Origin: DATDCY01 sp031406795 [NCBI: Candidatus Rokuibacteriota bacterium]
Lineage (GTDB): Bacteria; JAUVQV01
Direction: 5' to 3'
DNA: 15,630 bases
NCBI GenBank assembly: GCA_031406795.1
Contig: JANOHV010000004.1
Location: 1-15,630 of the forward strand
How positions within the stretch are numbered: position 1 is the first letter of the stretch; each line of letters starts with the position of its first letter. Made by a program: the position numbers and the translations under genes. Positions 6,417 through 13,308 of this stretch are shown here, in pieces. The notes under the pieces are model-generated. The model made no database searches. It was not told the origin of the DNA and worked only from the letters and a program-made list of their open reading frames with translations.

Positions 6417-7289
6417 TCACCGCGGCCGCCGCGCGGCGTTCTCGGGTTTCTGGTAGACCATGTCGTGCTGAAAGTGGCGCAGCGTGAACGCCGTGGAGAT
6501 GTTCATCAGGCTCTCCGAGTGCCCGAGCAGCAGGAACCCGCCGTCGTCGAGTTTGCGGTGGAAGTTCTCGACCATCGTCTTCTTGCCTTCGTTGTTGAAG
6601 TAGATCATCACGTTGCGGCAGAGCACGACGTCGAACTGGCCGAGAATCGTCCACTGCTCCGGGGCGAGCAGGTTGAGCTGCCCGAAGGAGACGCGCCGGC
6701 GCACGCTCTCGACGACGCGGCTGGTGGTCGCGTCGACCGGTTCGAAGTAGCGCTCCTTGTAGGCCGGCTCCGTGCTGCGGAAGGAGGCGGCCGCGTAAAT
6801 CCCGCGACGGGCGGCCTGCAGAACGCGCTGGCAGATGTCGCTCGCGAAAATCTCGATGTCCCAGCCCGCGAGGGCCGGGTGCTCGAGCAGCAGGATCGCC
6901 ACGGTGTAGGGCTCCTCCCCCGTGGAACAGCCGGCGCTCCAGATGCGCAACCGCCGCTGTGCGGCGCGCCGCTGGACGATCTCGGGGACGACCTCCTCGG
7001 TGAGCGTGCGCAGCTGATTCATCTCGCGGAAGAAGTAGGTCTCGTTCGTCGTCAGGACATCGACGACGCTGACCAGCTCCTCCTCGCGCTCCGGGCCGTA
7101 GAGCAGCAGGTAGTAGTAGTCCAGAAACGAGCCGAGCTGCCGCTCGCGCAGGCGGTGCTGCAGGCGGCGCTCGAGGAAGTACGCCGAGTCGTCGTCGAAC
7201 CACAGTCCGCAGAAGCCGTTGATGAAATCCCGCAGGAGCCGGAATTCCTCCGGCCCGAGCATCACCGACTGTTCGCTGCTGCTAGTCAC
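6417..7289 (-). CDS. cheR: CheR chemoreceptor methyltransferase
   Basis: Product of 290 residues. It transfers methyl groups from S-adenosylmethionine to receptor glutamates, opposing CheB. The N-terminal helical domain (about 10-80) ends in LTTNETYFFRE, a CheR hallmark. The Rossmann-like catalytic domain has WSAGCSTGEEPYT (about 117-129, SAM binding), EIFASDI (about 146-152), FDVVLCRNVMIYF (about 219-231) and GHSESL (about 256-261). I chose GTG 7289 because GGGAGG lies 6 nt upstream and CheR homology begins a few residues later. ATG 7262 (residue 10) is an alternative. A longer open frame to 7787 overlaps the HEAT gene and shows no CheR character. There is no C-terminal TPR extension. The gene follows the HEAT-repeat gene by 38 nt and precedes cheB by 19 nt. 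Confidence 0.97.
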   Translation of the reverse strand: MTSSSEQSVMLGPEEFRLLRDFINGFCGLWFDDDSAYFLERRLQHRLRERQLGSFLDYYYLLLYGPEREEELVSVVDVLTTNETYFFREMNQLRTLTEEVVPEIVQRRAAQRRLRIWSAGCSTGEEPYTVAILLLEHPALAGWDIEIFASDICQRVLQAARRGIYAAASFRSTEPAYKERYFEPVDATTSRVVESVRRRVSFGQLNLLAPEQWTILGQFDVVLCRNVMIYFNNEGKKTMVENFHRKLDDGGFLLLGHSESLMNISTAFTLRHFQHDMVYQKPENAARRPR

Positions 7290-7295
7290 GGCGCG

Positions 7296-7301
7296 CCTCC
7301 C
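7296..7301 (-). promoter_or_regulatory. Ribosome-binding site that fixes the cheR start
   Basis: GGGAGG on the minus strand, 6 nt before GTG 7289. It lies in the 38-nt gap after the HEAT-repeat gene and favours this GTG over the much longer open frame reaching 7787. Confidence 0.7.
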
Positions 7302-7327
7302 GGCGAAGTCTGTTCCCGTCGCCCGGC

Positions 7328-9388
7328 TTATGCGCGGGGCACTTCGTCCCGGCCAGGCGCCCGAGCCGCCGGGGCGACGATCCGTCCGGCGAGGGAGCGC
7401 ACCAGCGGGTCGGCGTCCTCGGCCGCGGCTCGCACGAGGGCCGAACCCACCCGCGGGTCCGCGGCGAACGGGCCGAGCGCCCGCACGGCGACGGCGCGCA
7501 GCCCCCAGGCGGGGTCGGCCAGACGCGCGAGGAGTACCTCCAGGGCGCCGGGGTCGCCGAGCGCCCCGAGCGCTTCGATGGCCGCCATGCCGGTCTCCCG
7601 ATCGGCGGCGCCCGCCAGGTCGGTGAGGACCGCGAGGCTCCCCGGAACCTTTCCGGCGCCGAGCGCGCGGATTGCGGCGAGGCGGCGCGGGCCGGGCGGG
7701 TCGCCGGCCGCGGCCGCGAGGAGCACCCGCCAGGCATCCTGGTGAGCGATGCCGCCGAGGGCCTGAATGGAGCGCACGCGCACCCACAGGTCCTCGTCAC
7801 CGAGCATCGGCAGCAGCAGGGGCAGCGCGGACGCTTCCCGGGTCGCGCCCAACTGGTGCACCGCCTCGCGGCGTACGGCGACGTCCTCGTCGGTGAGGGC
7901 GACCCGCAGGGCGGCCACCGCTTCCACCCCGCCGACGGCGCCCATCGCCTCGACGGCGGCGCGGCGGACCTCGCCGCGGGCGTCGCGAAGCGCCAGCTCG
8001 AGGCGCGTGATCAGCCCCGGACCGCCGAGGCGGCCGACGATGCGGACCGCCGCGGCGGCGAACTTCTCGTCGGCGGCGGAAAAATGCGGCTCCAGCAGCG
8101 CGAGCACGAGAACCAGCCGCGACTGGCTGGTCCGGCCGATTGCGACCACGGCCTCCATCCCGGCTTCCCGCACGTCCGGAAAGGGGTCGCGCAGCAGGCT
8201 CACGAGCGGGGACGCGGCCGCGGGGTCGCCGATCCCCCCGAGCGCCGTCGCGGCGGCGGCCCGCACGTGGCCGACACCGTCCTCGAGCAGGGTCAGCAGC
8301 AGCGGCACCGCCTCGTGGCACCCCCGGCGGCCGAGCACCCCGGCCAATCGCAGCCGCACGGCGGGCGATGAGTCGAGGAGGCGGCCGATCAGCAGGGGCA
8401 GATCGGTTTCCGGGAGTCCGTCGAGCACCCTCGCGAGCGCCTCCTGATCCTGCTCCGCGGCCTGCGGCAGGGCGTCCAGGAGGATCGACACCATCCGGGC
8501 CCCCGGCGCGAAGCCCAGCAGCGTCGCGGCCGACGCCCGCGCCTGCGGGTCTTCCTGGCCGAGCAGCCCGTGGAGGAAGTCGAAAAAGTCGGTGTCGGCG
8601 CGGGCGCGCACGCCCGCGGCGAGGGCCGCGGCGCCCGGACCCCGCCCGAGACGCGGCAGGATGCGGTGCACGGCCATCGCCGCCACGCGGCGCAGCCCGC
8701 GGTCGCCGGAGAAGAGCGCCTCGAGCAGATGCGGCACGGCCAGCTCGTCCCCGACTCTGCCGAGCGCCTCCAACGCGGCCTTGCGCAGTCCGGGCTCGCC
8801 GAGCAGCAAGGTGACGGCGGGAGCGGCTGCCGCATCGCCGATCTCGCCGAGAGCCCGCAGGCAGCCGAAAGTCAGCCAGCCGCCGCTTTCGCCCAGGCGG
8901 CGCAGCAGAACCGGAACTGCGGCTTCGTCGCGCCGGCGACCCAGGTATTCGGCGGCCGCCGCGGAAACATTCTCCTCGGGATCCTCGAGCGCCGCGCGCA
9001 GCAGCGCCGACACCGACGGGGCGTCGATGTTGCCGAGGGCATCCACGACGAACTTGCGCAGGTCGGGATCCGTATCCGTGATCAGGGGTGCGAGCCCGGA
9101 CACCGCGGCCGGGCCGAGCCGCACCAAGGCCTCCATCGAACTGTTGCGCCGGCCGGCATTCCCCTCGTCCCGCAGCCCGGCGATCAGCGGCGGCAGACTC
9201 CCGGCCGCAGGCGCCAGCAGTACGAGGTCGAGCGCGGCCTTGCGCACCCGCCAGCTGGCATCCCCGAGCGCCTCGATCAGGCTCGGGAGCGCCTCGGCCC
9301 CGGCGTCGCGCAGACTCCGGATCGCCTCGTGGCGGACCTCCTCGTCCGGGGAGGCGAGTTGCTCGCGCAGCTGCTCGGGGGTGATCAT
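7328..9388 (-). CDS. HEAT-repeat (PBS-lyase-like) protein in the chemosensory operon
   Basis: Product of 686 residues built almost entirely of HEAT-like helical repeats of about 30-32 residues, around twenty of them. They are recognisable by recurring units such as VRHEAIRSL, VRKAALDLV, LRKAALEALGRVGD, VRAAAATALGGIGDPAA, VRRAAVEAMGAVGG and VRREAVHQLG. There is no catalytic domain, signal peptide or membrane segment. Such alpha-solenoids bind other proteins. PBS-lyase HEAT repeats are named after phycobilin lyases, but nothing suggests a pigment role here. ATG 9388 overlaps the zinc-ribbon-REC stop as ATGA, and cheR follows after 38 nt. HEAT proteins occur in other chemosensory clusters. In Myxococcus xanthus the HEAT protein Cpc7 is controlled by the Che7 system, which is the closest functional precedent I know. 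The region about 255-315 (FFDFLHGLLGQEDPQ) departs from the repeat pattern and may be a distinct binding segment. Confidence 0.92.
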   Translation of the reverse strand: MITPEQLREQLASPDEEVRHEAIRSLRDAGAEALPSLIEALGDASWRVRKAALDLVLLAPAAGSLPPLIAGLRDEGNAGRRNSSMEALVRLGPAAVSGLAPLITDTDPDLRKFVVDALGNIDAPSVSALLRAALEDPEENVSAAAAEYLGRRRDEAAVPVLLRRLGESGGWLTFGCLRALGEIGDAAAAPAVTLLLGEPGLRKAALEALGRVGDELAVPHLLEALFSGDRGLRRVAAMAVHRILPRLGRGPGAAALAAGVRARADTDFFDFLHGLLGQEDPQARASAATLLGFAPGARMVSILLDALPQAAEQDQEALARVLDGLPETDLPLLIGRLLDSSPAVRLRLAGVLGRRGCHEAVPLLLTLLEDGVGHVRAAAATALGGIGDPAAASPLVSLLRDPFPDVREAGMEAVVAIGRTSQSRLVLVLALLEPHFSAADEKFAAAAVRIVGRLGGPGLITRLELALRDARGEVRRAAVEAMGAVGGVEAVAALRVALTDEDVAVRREAVHQLGATREASALPLLLPMLGDEDLWVRVRSIQALGGIAHQDAWRVLLAAAAGDPPGPRRLAAIRALGAGKVPGSLAVLTDLAGAADRETGMAAIEALGALGDPGALEVLLARLADPAWGLRAVAVRALGPFAADPRVGSALVRAAAEDADPLVRSLAGRIVAPAARAPGRDEVPRA

Positions 9389-10374
9389 GCTCGCCCCCCG
9401 CGTCGGGACTCGCCGCCGCCGTGCGCCGCCGTGCGATTGGCGACAAAGTCCCGTACCGCCTCGTGGTAGTAGTCCTCCCTCCCGGCCGGTGAAGGGGCGC
9501 GGATGAGGTAGAGCCGGTGACCCTCCTCGATCTCCTTCTTCAACAGTTCGGAGAGGGTGCCTTCGCGGATCCCCTGCTCGACGAGTTCCTGGTTGTACAG
9601 GGCGATGTCGGAGATGATGATGCGCGCGTAGCGCCGCAGCCGCTCCTGCCGGCGATCCTGCCCCTGCGGCTCCGGGCCCCGGGATCCGTACAATTCCTCG
9701 CGAATCAAGGTCTCCTGCTCGCGCTCGTCGATGCTGCCGTGGCGTCCGCCGGCGGGCGGGGCCGGCGCCACGGGCGCAGAGGCGGCTGCCTCCCCGCCGG
9801 CGGGGAGCAGGCGCGCGATCTTGTCCGGAAGCCAGTCGCGGATGTGGTGTTTCTCAATGTAGTCATCGGCGCCGTAGAGGCTGGTCGGAGCCCGCTTATA
9901 GCGTGTCTGCTGGAAGACCGACGCGATCAGGATCAGTCCGGTGCCGCGCAGCATGCTGTCCGCGCGCACTCGGTCGCACAACTCGAAGGCCGGCACGCCG
10001 GGAAGGGCAACGTCGAGCAGCGCGACGTGGGGGCGCCAGGACCCGAGCGCGGTCCAGGCCTCCTCCCCGGTGCGGCTCTGCCGCAGCGAAAAACCCGCTG
10101 TGGTGAGCACCTCGCCGATCAGGGTCTGAAAATCGGCGCCGTCCGTTGCGACCAGAATGCGCCCGCGGGCGGACGCGGGCGAAACCGGGGTCGGCTCCGG
10201 AGCCGCAGCCCCGGCAGCCGAGGCTGCCACCGCAGCCGCCACCGAGAAGACCTCCCCGCACTTGCCGCAGCGCAGGCGCGGTCCCGGCGCCGGCGGCCCG
10301 GCGGCGACGCGATAGTAGCGCTGGCAGGCCGGACAGCGGATGATGCGCGTCTCGCGCCGCTCCTGGGGGCTCAC
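9385..10374 (-). CDS. Zinc-ribbon plus receiver-domain protein with a novel-looking C-terminal region
   Basis: Product of 329 residues. The N-terminus (about 11-45) is an MJ0042-type zinc ribbon with Cys14-x2-Cys17 and Cys36-x2-Cys39 (CPAC and CGKC). After an Ala/Pro linker, residues about 70-190 form a REC domain with probable phosphoacceptor Asp121 in VALLDVALPG and probable Lys175. The usual double-acidic site is reduced to one (VATDGAD, Asp78 with Thr77 where Asp is usual), so phosphorylation may be weak or altered. A second Ala/Pro/Gly linker (about 191-212) leads to a charged helical C-terminal region (about 214-315) with SIDEREQETLIREELYG, then RRYARIIISDIALYNQELVEQGIREG and DYYHEAVRDFVANRT. 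I cannot assign it to a family. Zinc ribbons of this kind often open bacterial regulatory or polarity proteins. GTG 10374 overlaps the cheW stop as GTGA, and the downstream HEAT gene overlaps as ATGA, so it belongs to the coupled core. Confidence 0.85.
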   Translation of the reverse strand: MSPQERRETRIIRCPACQRYYRVAAGPPAPGPRLRCGKCGEVFSVAAAVAASAAGAAAPEPTPVSPASARGRILVATDGADFQTLIGEVLTTAGFSLRQSRTGEEAWTALGSWRPHVALLDVALPGVPAFELCDRVRADSMLRGTGLILIASVFQQTRYKRAPTSLYGADDYIEKHHIRDWLPDKIARLLPAGGEAAASAPVAPAPPAGGRHGSIDEREQETLIREELYGSRGPEPQGQDRRQERLRRYARIIISDIALYNQELVEQGIREGTLSELLKKEIEEGHRLYLIRAPSPAGREDYYHEAVRDFVANRTAAHGGGESRRGGRA

Positions 10375-10841
10375 GGCGCGGCCTCGATGACCCGGGGCAG
10401 ATTCAGCAGGATCACCAGGTGGTCGCGAAAGCGGGCGACCCCGCGCAGATACTCGGCCTCCACCTGGCCGATGGTCTGGGGCGGCGGCTCGATGGCCTCG
10501 ATCGGCAGGCGCATGACCTGCGTGATGCGGTCGACGATCAGACCGGCGAGCTCCTCGCCCCGGTAGACGACGACGATCCGCGTCTCCGGGCCGTATTCGG
10601 ACTGCGCCAGGCCGAGCCGGCTGCGCAGGTCGAAGATCGGCACGATCACCCCGCGCAGCGTGACGATCCCCTTCAGCCAGGGCGGCGAGCGCGGCACCAT
10701 GGTGATCGCGTGCAGGCGCACGATTTCTTTGACCTCGAGGATGTCCAGCGCGTACTGCTCGTCCGAGAGCATGAAACCGAGCATCTCGATCTGATCGTCG
10801 GCCCCCGGGGCGGACCCCGGCGCCGCGGTTGGCTCAACCAT
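10371..10841 (-). CDS. cheW: CheW coupling protein
   Basis: Product of 156 residues, a single CheW SH3-like double-barrel domain. Visible family features are LGFMLSDEQYALDILEVKEIVR, then ITMVPRSPPWLKGIVTLRG, IVPIFDLRSRLGL, IVVVYRGEELAGLIVDRI and a final YLRGVARFRDHLVILLNL. CheW bridges chemoreceptor tips to CheA's P5 domain in the signalling array. About 17 N-terminal residues (Pro/Ala/Gly-rich) precede the domain. ATG 10841 shares one base with the cheA stop (TAATG), with a GGGGAGGGG ribosome-binding stretch inside the end of cheA. Only one CheW is present here. Confidence 0.97.
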   Translation of the reverse strand: MVEPTAAPGSAPGADDQIEMLGFMLSDEQYALDILEVKEIVRLHAITMVPRSPPWLKGIVTLRGVIVPIFDLRSRLGLAQSEYGPETRIVVVYRGEELAGLIVDRITQVMRLPIEAIEPPPQTIGQVEAEYLRGVARFRDHLVILLNLPRVIEAAP

Positions 10842-12919
10842 TACCCCTCCCCGCGCTGACGGTGCGTCGCTTCATCGATCAGGGCACCGACGTCCAGGAC
10901 GAGGACCGCCCGCTTGTCGCCCAATTCGGTTGCGCCGGCGATGCCCGGCGTGTTCTGGAACACCGAGCCGACGGACTTGATGACCACTTCCTGCTGGCCG
11001 CGCAGGCTGTCGACGACCAGGCCGAGCCGTTTTTCGGCGAGGCCGACCACCACCACGAACATCTTCTGGTTCTCGCCGGCGCGGGGCAGGCCGAAAATAT
11101 CGGCGATCCTCAGCAGCGGCAGCGTGCTCTCGCGCAGCCGGGCGACCTCGCGCTTCTCGACCGTGCGGATCTGACTGGCCACGAGCCGATTGCTCTCGAG
11201 TATCGCGTTGAGCGGAATCGCGTAGATCTCCTTGCCGACGCCCACGAGCAGCGCCTGGATGATGGCCAGCGTGATCGGCAGCGTGATCGTGAACCGCGTG
11301 CCGACCCCGGGCTCGGTCTCGATGTCGATCATGCCGCCGAGCTTGGCGACGTTCGTCTTGACCACGTCCAGCCCGACGCCGCGCCCCGAGACCTGGCTGG
11401 CCGCATCCTTCGTCGAGAAGCTCGGCAGAAAGAGCAGATCGAGCAACTGCCGCTCGTCCGTCACGGCCTCCGCCTCGAGCAGCCCCTTGCGCACCGCGGT
11501 GGCGCGCACCCGCGCCAGGTCGATCCCGCCCCCGTCGTCCTCGATCTCGATGACGATGTGGTTGCCGCGCTGCTCGGCGCGCAGCTCGATCACCCCCTGG
11601 GCGGGCTTGTTGGCGCGCGCGCGCGCTTCGGGAAGCTCGATGCCGTGGTCGAGCGAGTTGCGCACCAGGTGCAGCAGCGGGTCGGCGAGGTCCTCGACCA
11701 TGAGCTTGTCCAGCTCGGTCTCTTCGCCCTGCATCCGCAAGTCGATCTTCTTGCCGAACTCCTGCGAGAGCTTGCGCACGACCCGGTTGAGCCGGGAGAA
11801 GACCTGCCCGATCGGCACCATCCGCGAATTGATCACCCCCTGCTGCAGCTGGCGCAGGTTGCGCTCGAGGTTGCGCGCCGCCTTCTGGAGGTCCCCGCCG
11901 ACCCCGGCGGAGCCGGTCTGGGCGATCAGGTCGCGGCTGATCTGGATGATCGTGGTCTTGTTGATGACCAGTTCGCCGACGATGTTCATCAGACTGTCGA
12001 GTTTGCGGATGTCCACGCGAACCGTGTCGGAGAGGGAGCGCAGCGTGAGCGAGGCTTCGGGGGACGACTCGGCGCCGGGGCCGGGGGCTGCCGGCGACGA
12101 CGCCGACGACGTCGACGAGGCCGCCGGCGCCGGGACGGGGCCGGGCGCCTCGGCGGCGGCGCCCCGCTGCCCGACCGCGTACACCGTGGTCGGAAAACCG
12201 GCGACGGCCGCTTCGACCTTCTCGCTGCCGGCGGTGCTGCCGAAGACCAGGTCGAAATTGATCGTGTCCGGCGAATTCGCGTCCGAGCTTGGCAGCGTGG
12301 AGATGATCTCCCCGATCGTCTTGAGCTTCTCGGAGATCGCGCCCAGATCCTTGTCGAAGGTCTCGAAGGTGAACCGGGCCTCCACGCGATAGAGCGCCCG
12401 GCCGGCGCGGATGTTCTCGAGCAACCGGTGCTCCTCGTACTCCGTGAGGGTGCCGATGATGCGGCGGTCCAGGTCGACGCACTCGATGGTGACCTCCTGG
12501 CGGCCGCCCGGCTTCTCCTCGAGCAGCTGCTGGATGCGCCGCGCGACCGGCCGGATGTCCGCGCCCTCCTCCGTGCCGGTGCGGCCGACCGCCCCGACGA
12601 TCTTCGTCAGCAGCTCCACGCCGGCGTAAAGCGCGTCCAGCGTCCCCTGGTGGAGCTTGATCTTGCCGAGACGCACCTTGTCCAACAGGTTTTCGAGACT
12701 GTGCGAAAGCTCGGAGATGCCCTTGAGACCGAGCATCCCGGAGAGCCCCTTGAGGGTGTGCATCGAACGGAAGACGTCGTTGATCGTGTCGGGCGAAACC
12801 GAGTCCTCCTCGGTCGCCCGCTCGAGCTGCACCAGCCGATCGCCCAGGGCTTCGAGCAGTTCCTCGGCCTCGATCACGAACTCGCCGAAGGAGGCCTGGT
12901 CGCGGTTCTCGGTGCTCAC
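10841..12919 (-). CDS. cheA: CheA chemosensory histidine kinase
   Basis: Product of 692 residues. P1/HPt domain (about 10-135) carries the phosphorylated His54 in SMHTLKGLSGMLGL. A P2-like alpha/beta region (about 140-245) contains LYRVEARFTFE, then LKTIGEIISTLPS and INFDLVFGST. An Ala/Ser/Pro linker (about 250-290) includes a low-complexity Ser/Ala run. The P3 dimerisation helices follow (about 297-385, VRVDIRKLDSLMNIVGELV). The P4 ATPase has the N box HLVRNSLDHGIE, G1 box DDGGGID, an F-box-like LFLPSFST and G2 box GRGVGLDVV. P5 (about 545-685) is CheW-like. CheA reads receptor state, autophosphorylates and passes phosphate to CheY and CheB. There is no C-terminal REC, so it is not a CheA-Y hybrid. 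GTG 12919 overlaps the preceding cheY stop as GTGA. No receptor gene is present in the window. Confidence 0.98.
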   Translation of the reverse strand: MSTENRDQASFGEFVIEAEELLEALGDRLVQLERATEEDSVSPDTINDVFRSMHTLKGLSGMLGLKGISELSHSLENLLDKVRLGKIKLHQGTLDALYAGVELLTKIVGAVGRTGTEEGADIRPVARRIQQLLEEKPGGRQEVTIECVDLDRRIIGTLTEYEEHRLLENIRAGRALYRVEARFTFETFDKDLGAISEKLKTIGEIISTLPSSDANSPDTINFDLVFGSTAGSEKVEAAVAGFPTTVYAVGQRGAAAEAPGPVPAPAASSTSSASSPAAPGPGAESSPEASLTLRSLSDTVRVDIRKLDSLMNIVGELVINKTTIIQISRDLIAQTGSAGVGGDLQKAARNLERNLRQLQQGVINSRMVPIGQVFSRLNRVVRKLSQEFGKKIDLRMQGEETELDKLMVEDLADPLLHLVRNSLDHGIELPEARARANKPAQGVIELRAEQRGNHIVIEIEDDGGGIDLARVRATAVRKGLLEAEAVTDERQLLDLLFLPSFSTKDAASQVSGRGVGLDVVKTNVAKLGGMIDIETEPGVGTRFTITLPITLAIIQALLVGVGKEIYAIPLNAILESNRLVASQIRTVEKREVARLRESTLPLLRIADIFGLPRAGENQKMFVVVVGLAEKRLGLVVDSLRGQQEVVIKSVGSVFQNTPGIAGATELGDKRAVLVLDVGALIDEATHRQRGEG

Positions 12920-13308
12920 GCCCCCTCACCCCGCAACTCCCGGCCGAGCGCCGCTTCGACGGCGCGGCGCAGCTCGGCGGCCCCGAACGGTTTGACGAGA
13001 TAGTCGCTCGCCCCCAGGTCGAGCCCCCGCTTGCGGTCTTCGGCGCTGTTCTCGGTAGTGATGATGACCACGGGGATCTGCCGGTAATTCGGGTTCGCGC
13101 GCACGAAGGAGATCAACTCCAGCCCGTTGATGTCGGGCATGTTGATGTCGGTCACGATCAGGTTCACGCGCCGGGCCGGAAGCACCCGCAGCGCCTCGAA
13201 GCCGCTGGCGGCTTCCACGACCTCGACACCCTCCCAGTCGGTCAGGTAGGAGGCGACCAGCGACCGCGTGGTCGCCGAATCGTCCACCACCAGAATCGTC
13301 GCATTCAT
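12916..13308 (-). CDS. cheY: CheY-like stand-alone response regulator (upstream of cheA)
   Basis: Product of 130 residues, one REC domain. Asp9-Asp10 are in VVDDS. The phosphoacceptor is the Asp in VTDINMPDINGLEL (about residue 54). Thr in VVIITTEN and Lys in YLVKPFG complete the site. No output domain is attached, so it acts by binding a partner. ATG 13308 is preceded by GGGGGAG at 7-nt spacing and overlaps the PATAN-REC stop as ATGA. Its own stop overlaps the cheA start as GTGA. Close pairing with cheA suggests it is the primary phosphate acceptor. It is paralogous to the CheY encoded at 4371-3997, sharing TDINMP, GLxLxS, NPxYRxIPVVIITTE and AEDR in the same order. Confidence 0.95.
   Translation of the reverse strand: MNATILVVDDSATTRSLVASYLTDWEGVEVVEAASGFEALRVLPARRVNLIVTDINMPDINGLELISFVRANPNYRQIPVVIITTENSAEDRKRGLDLGASDYLVKPFGAAELRRAVEAALGRELRGEGA

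Noticed and set aside
7290-7787. Extended N-terminus of CheR from ATG 7787
   Set aside because: The extension lies inside the HEAT gene in another frame and is Arg/Pro/Gly-rich. GTG 7289 has a good ribosome-binding site and directly precedes CheR homology.
12094-12118. GAC-rich low-complexity run in cheA as a regulatory or microsatellite element
   Set aside because: It encodes the Ser/Ala linker between the P2-like and P3 regions. Such runs are ordinary in GC-rich linkers.
10829-13003. Very long plus-strand open frame (724 codons) opposite cheA
   Set aside because: It is antisense to a gene with every CheA motif. The translation is Arg/Asp/His-rich without domains, a usual shadow in GC-rich DNA.
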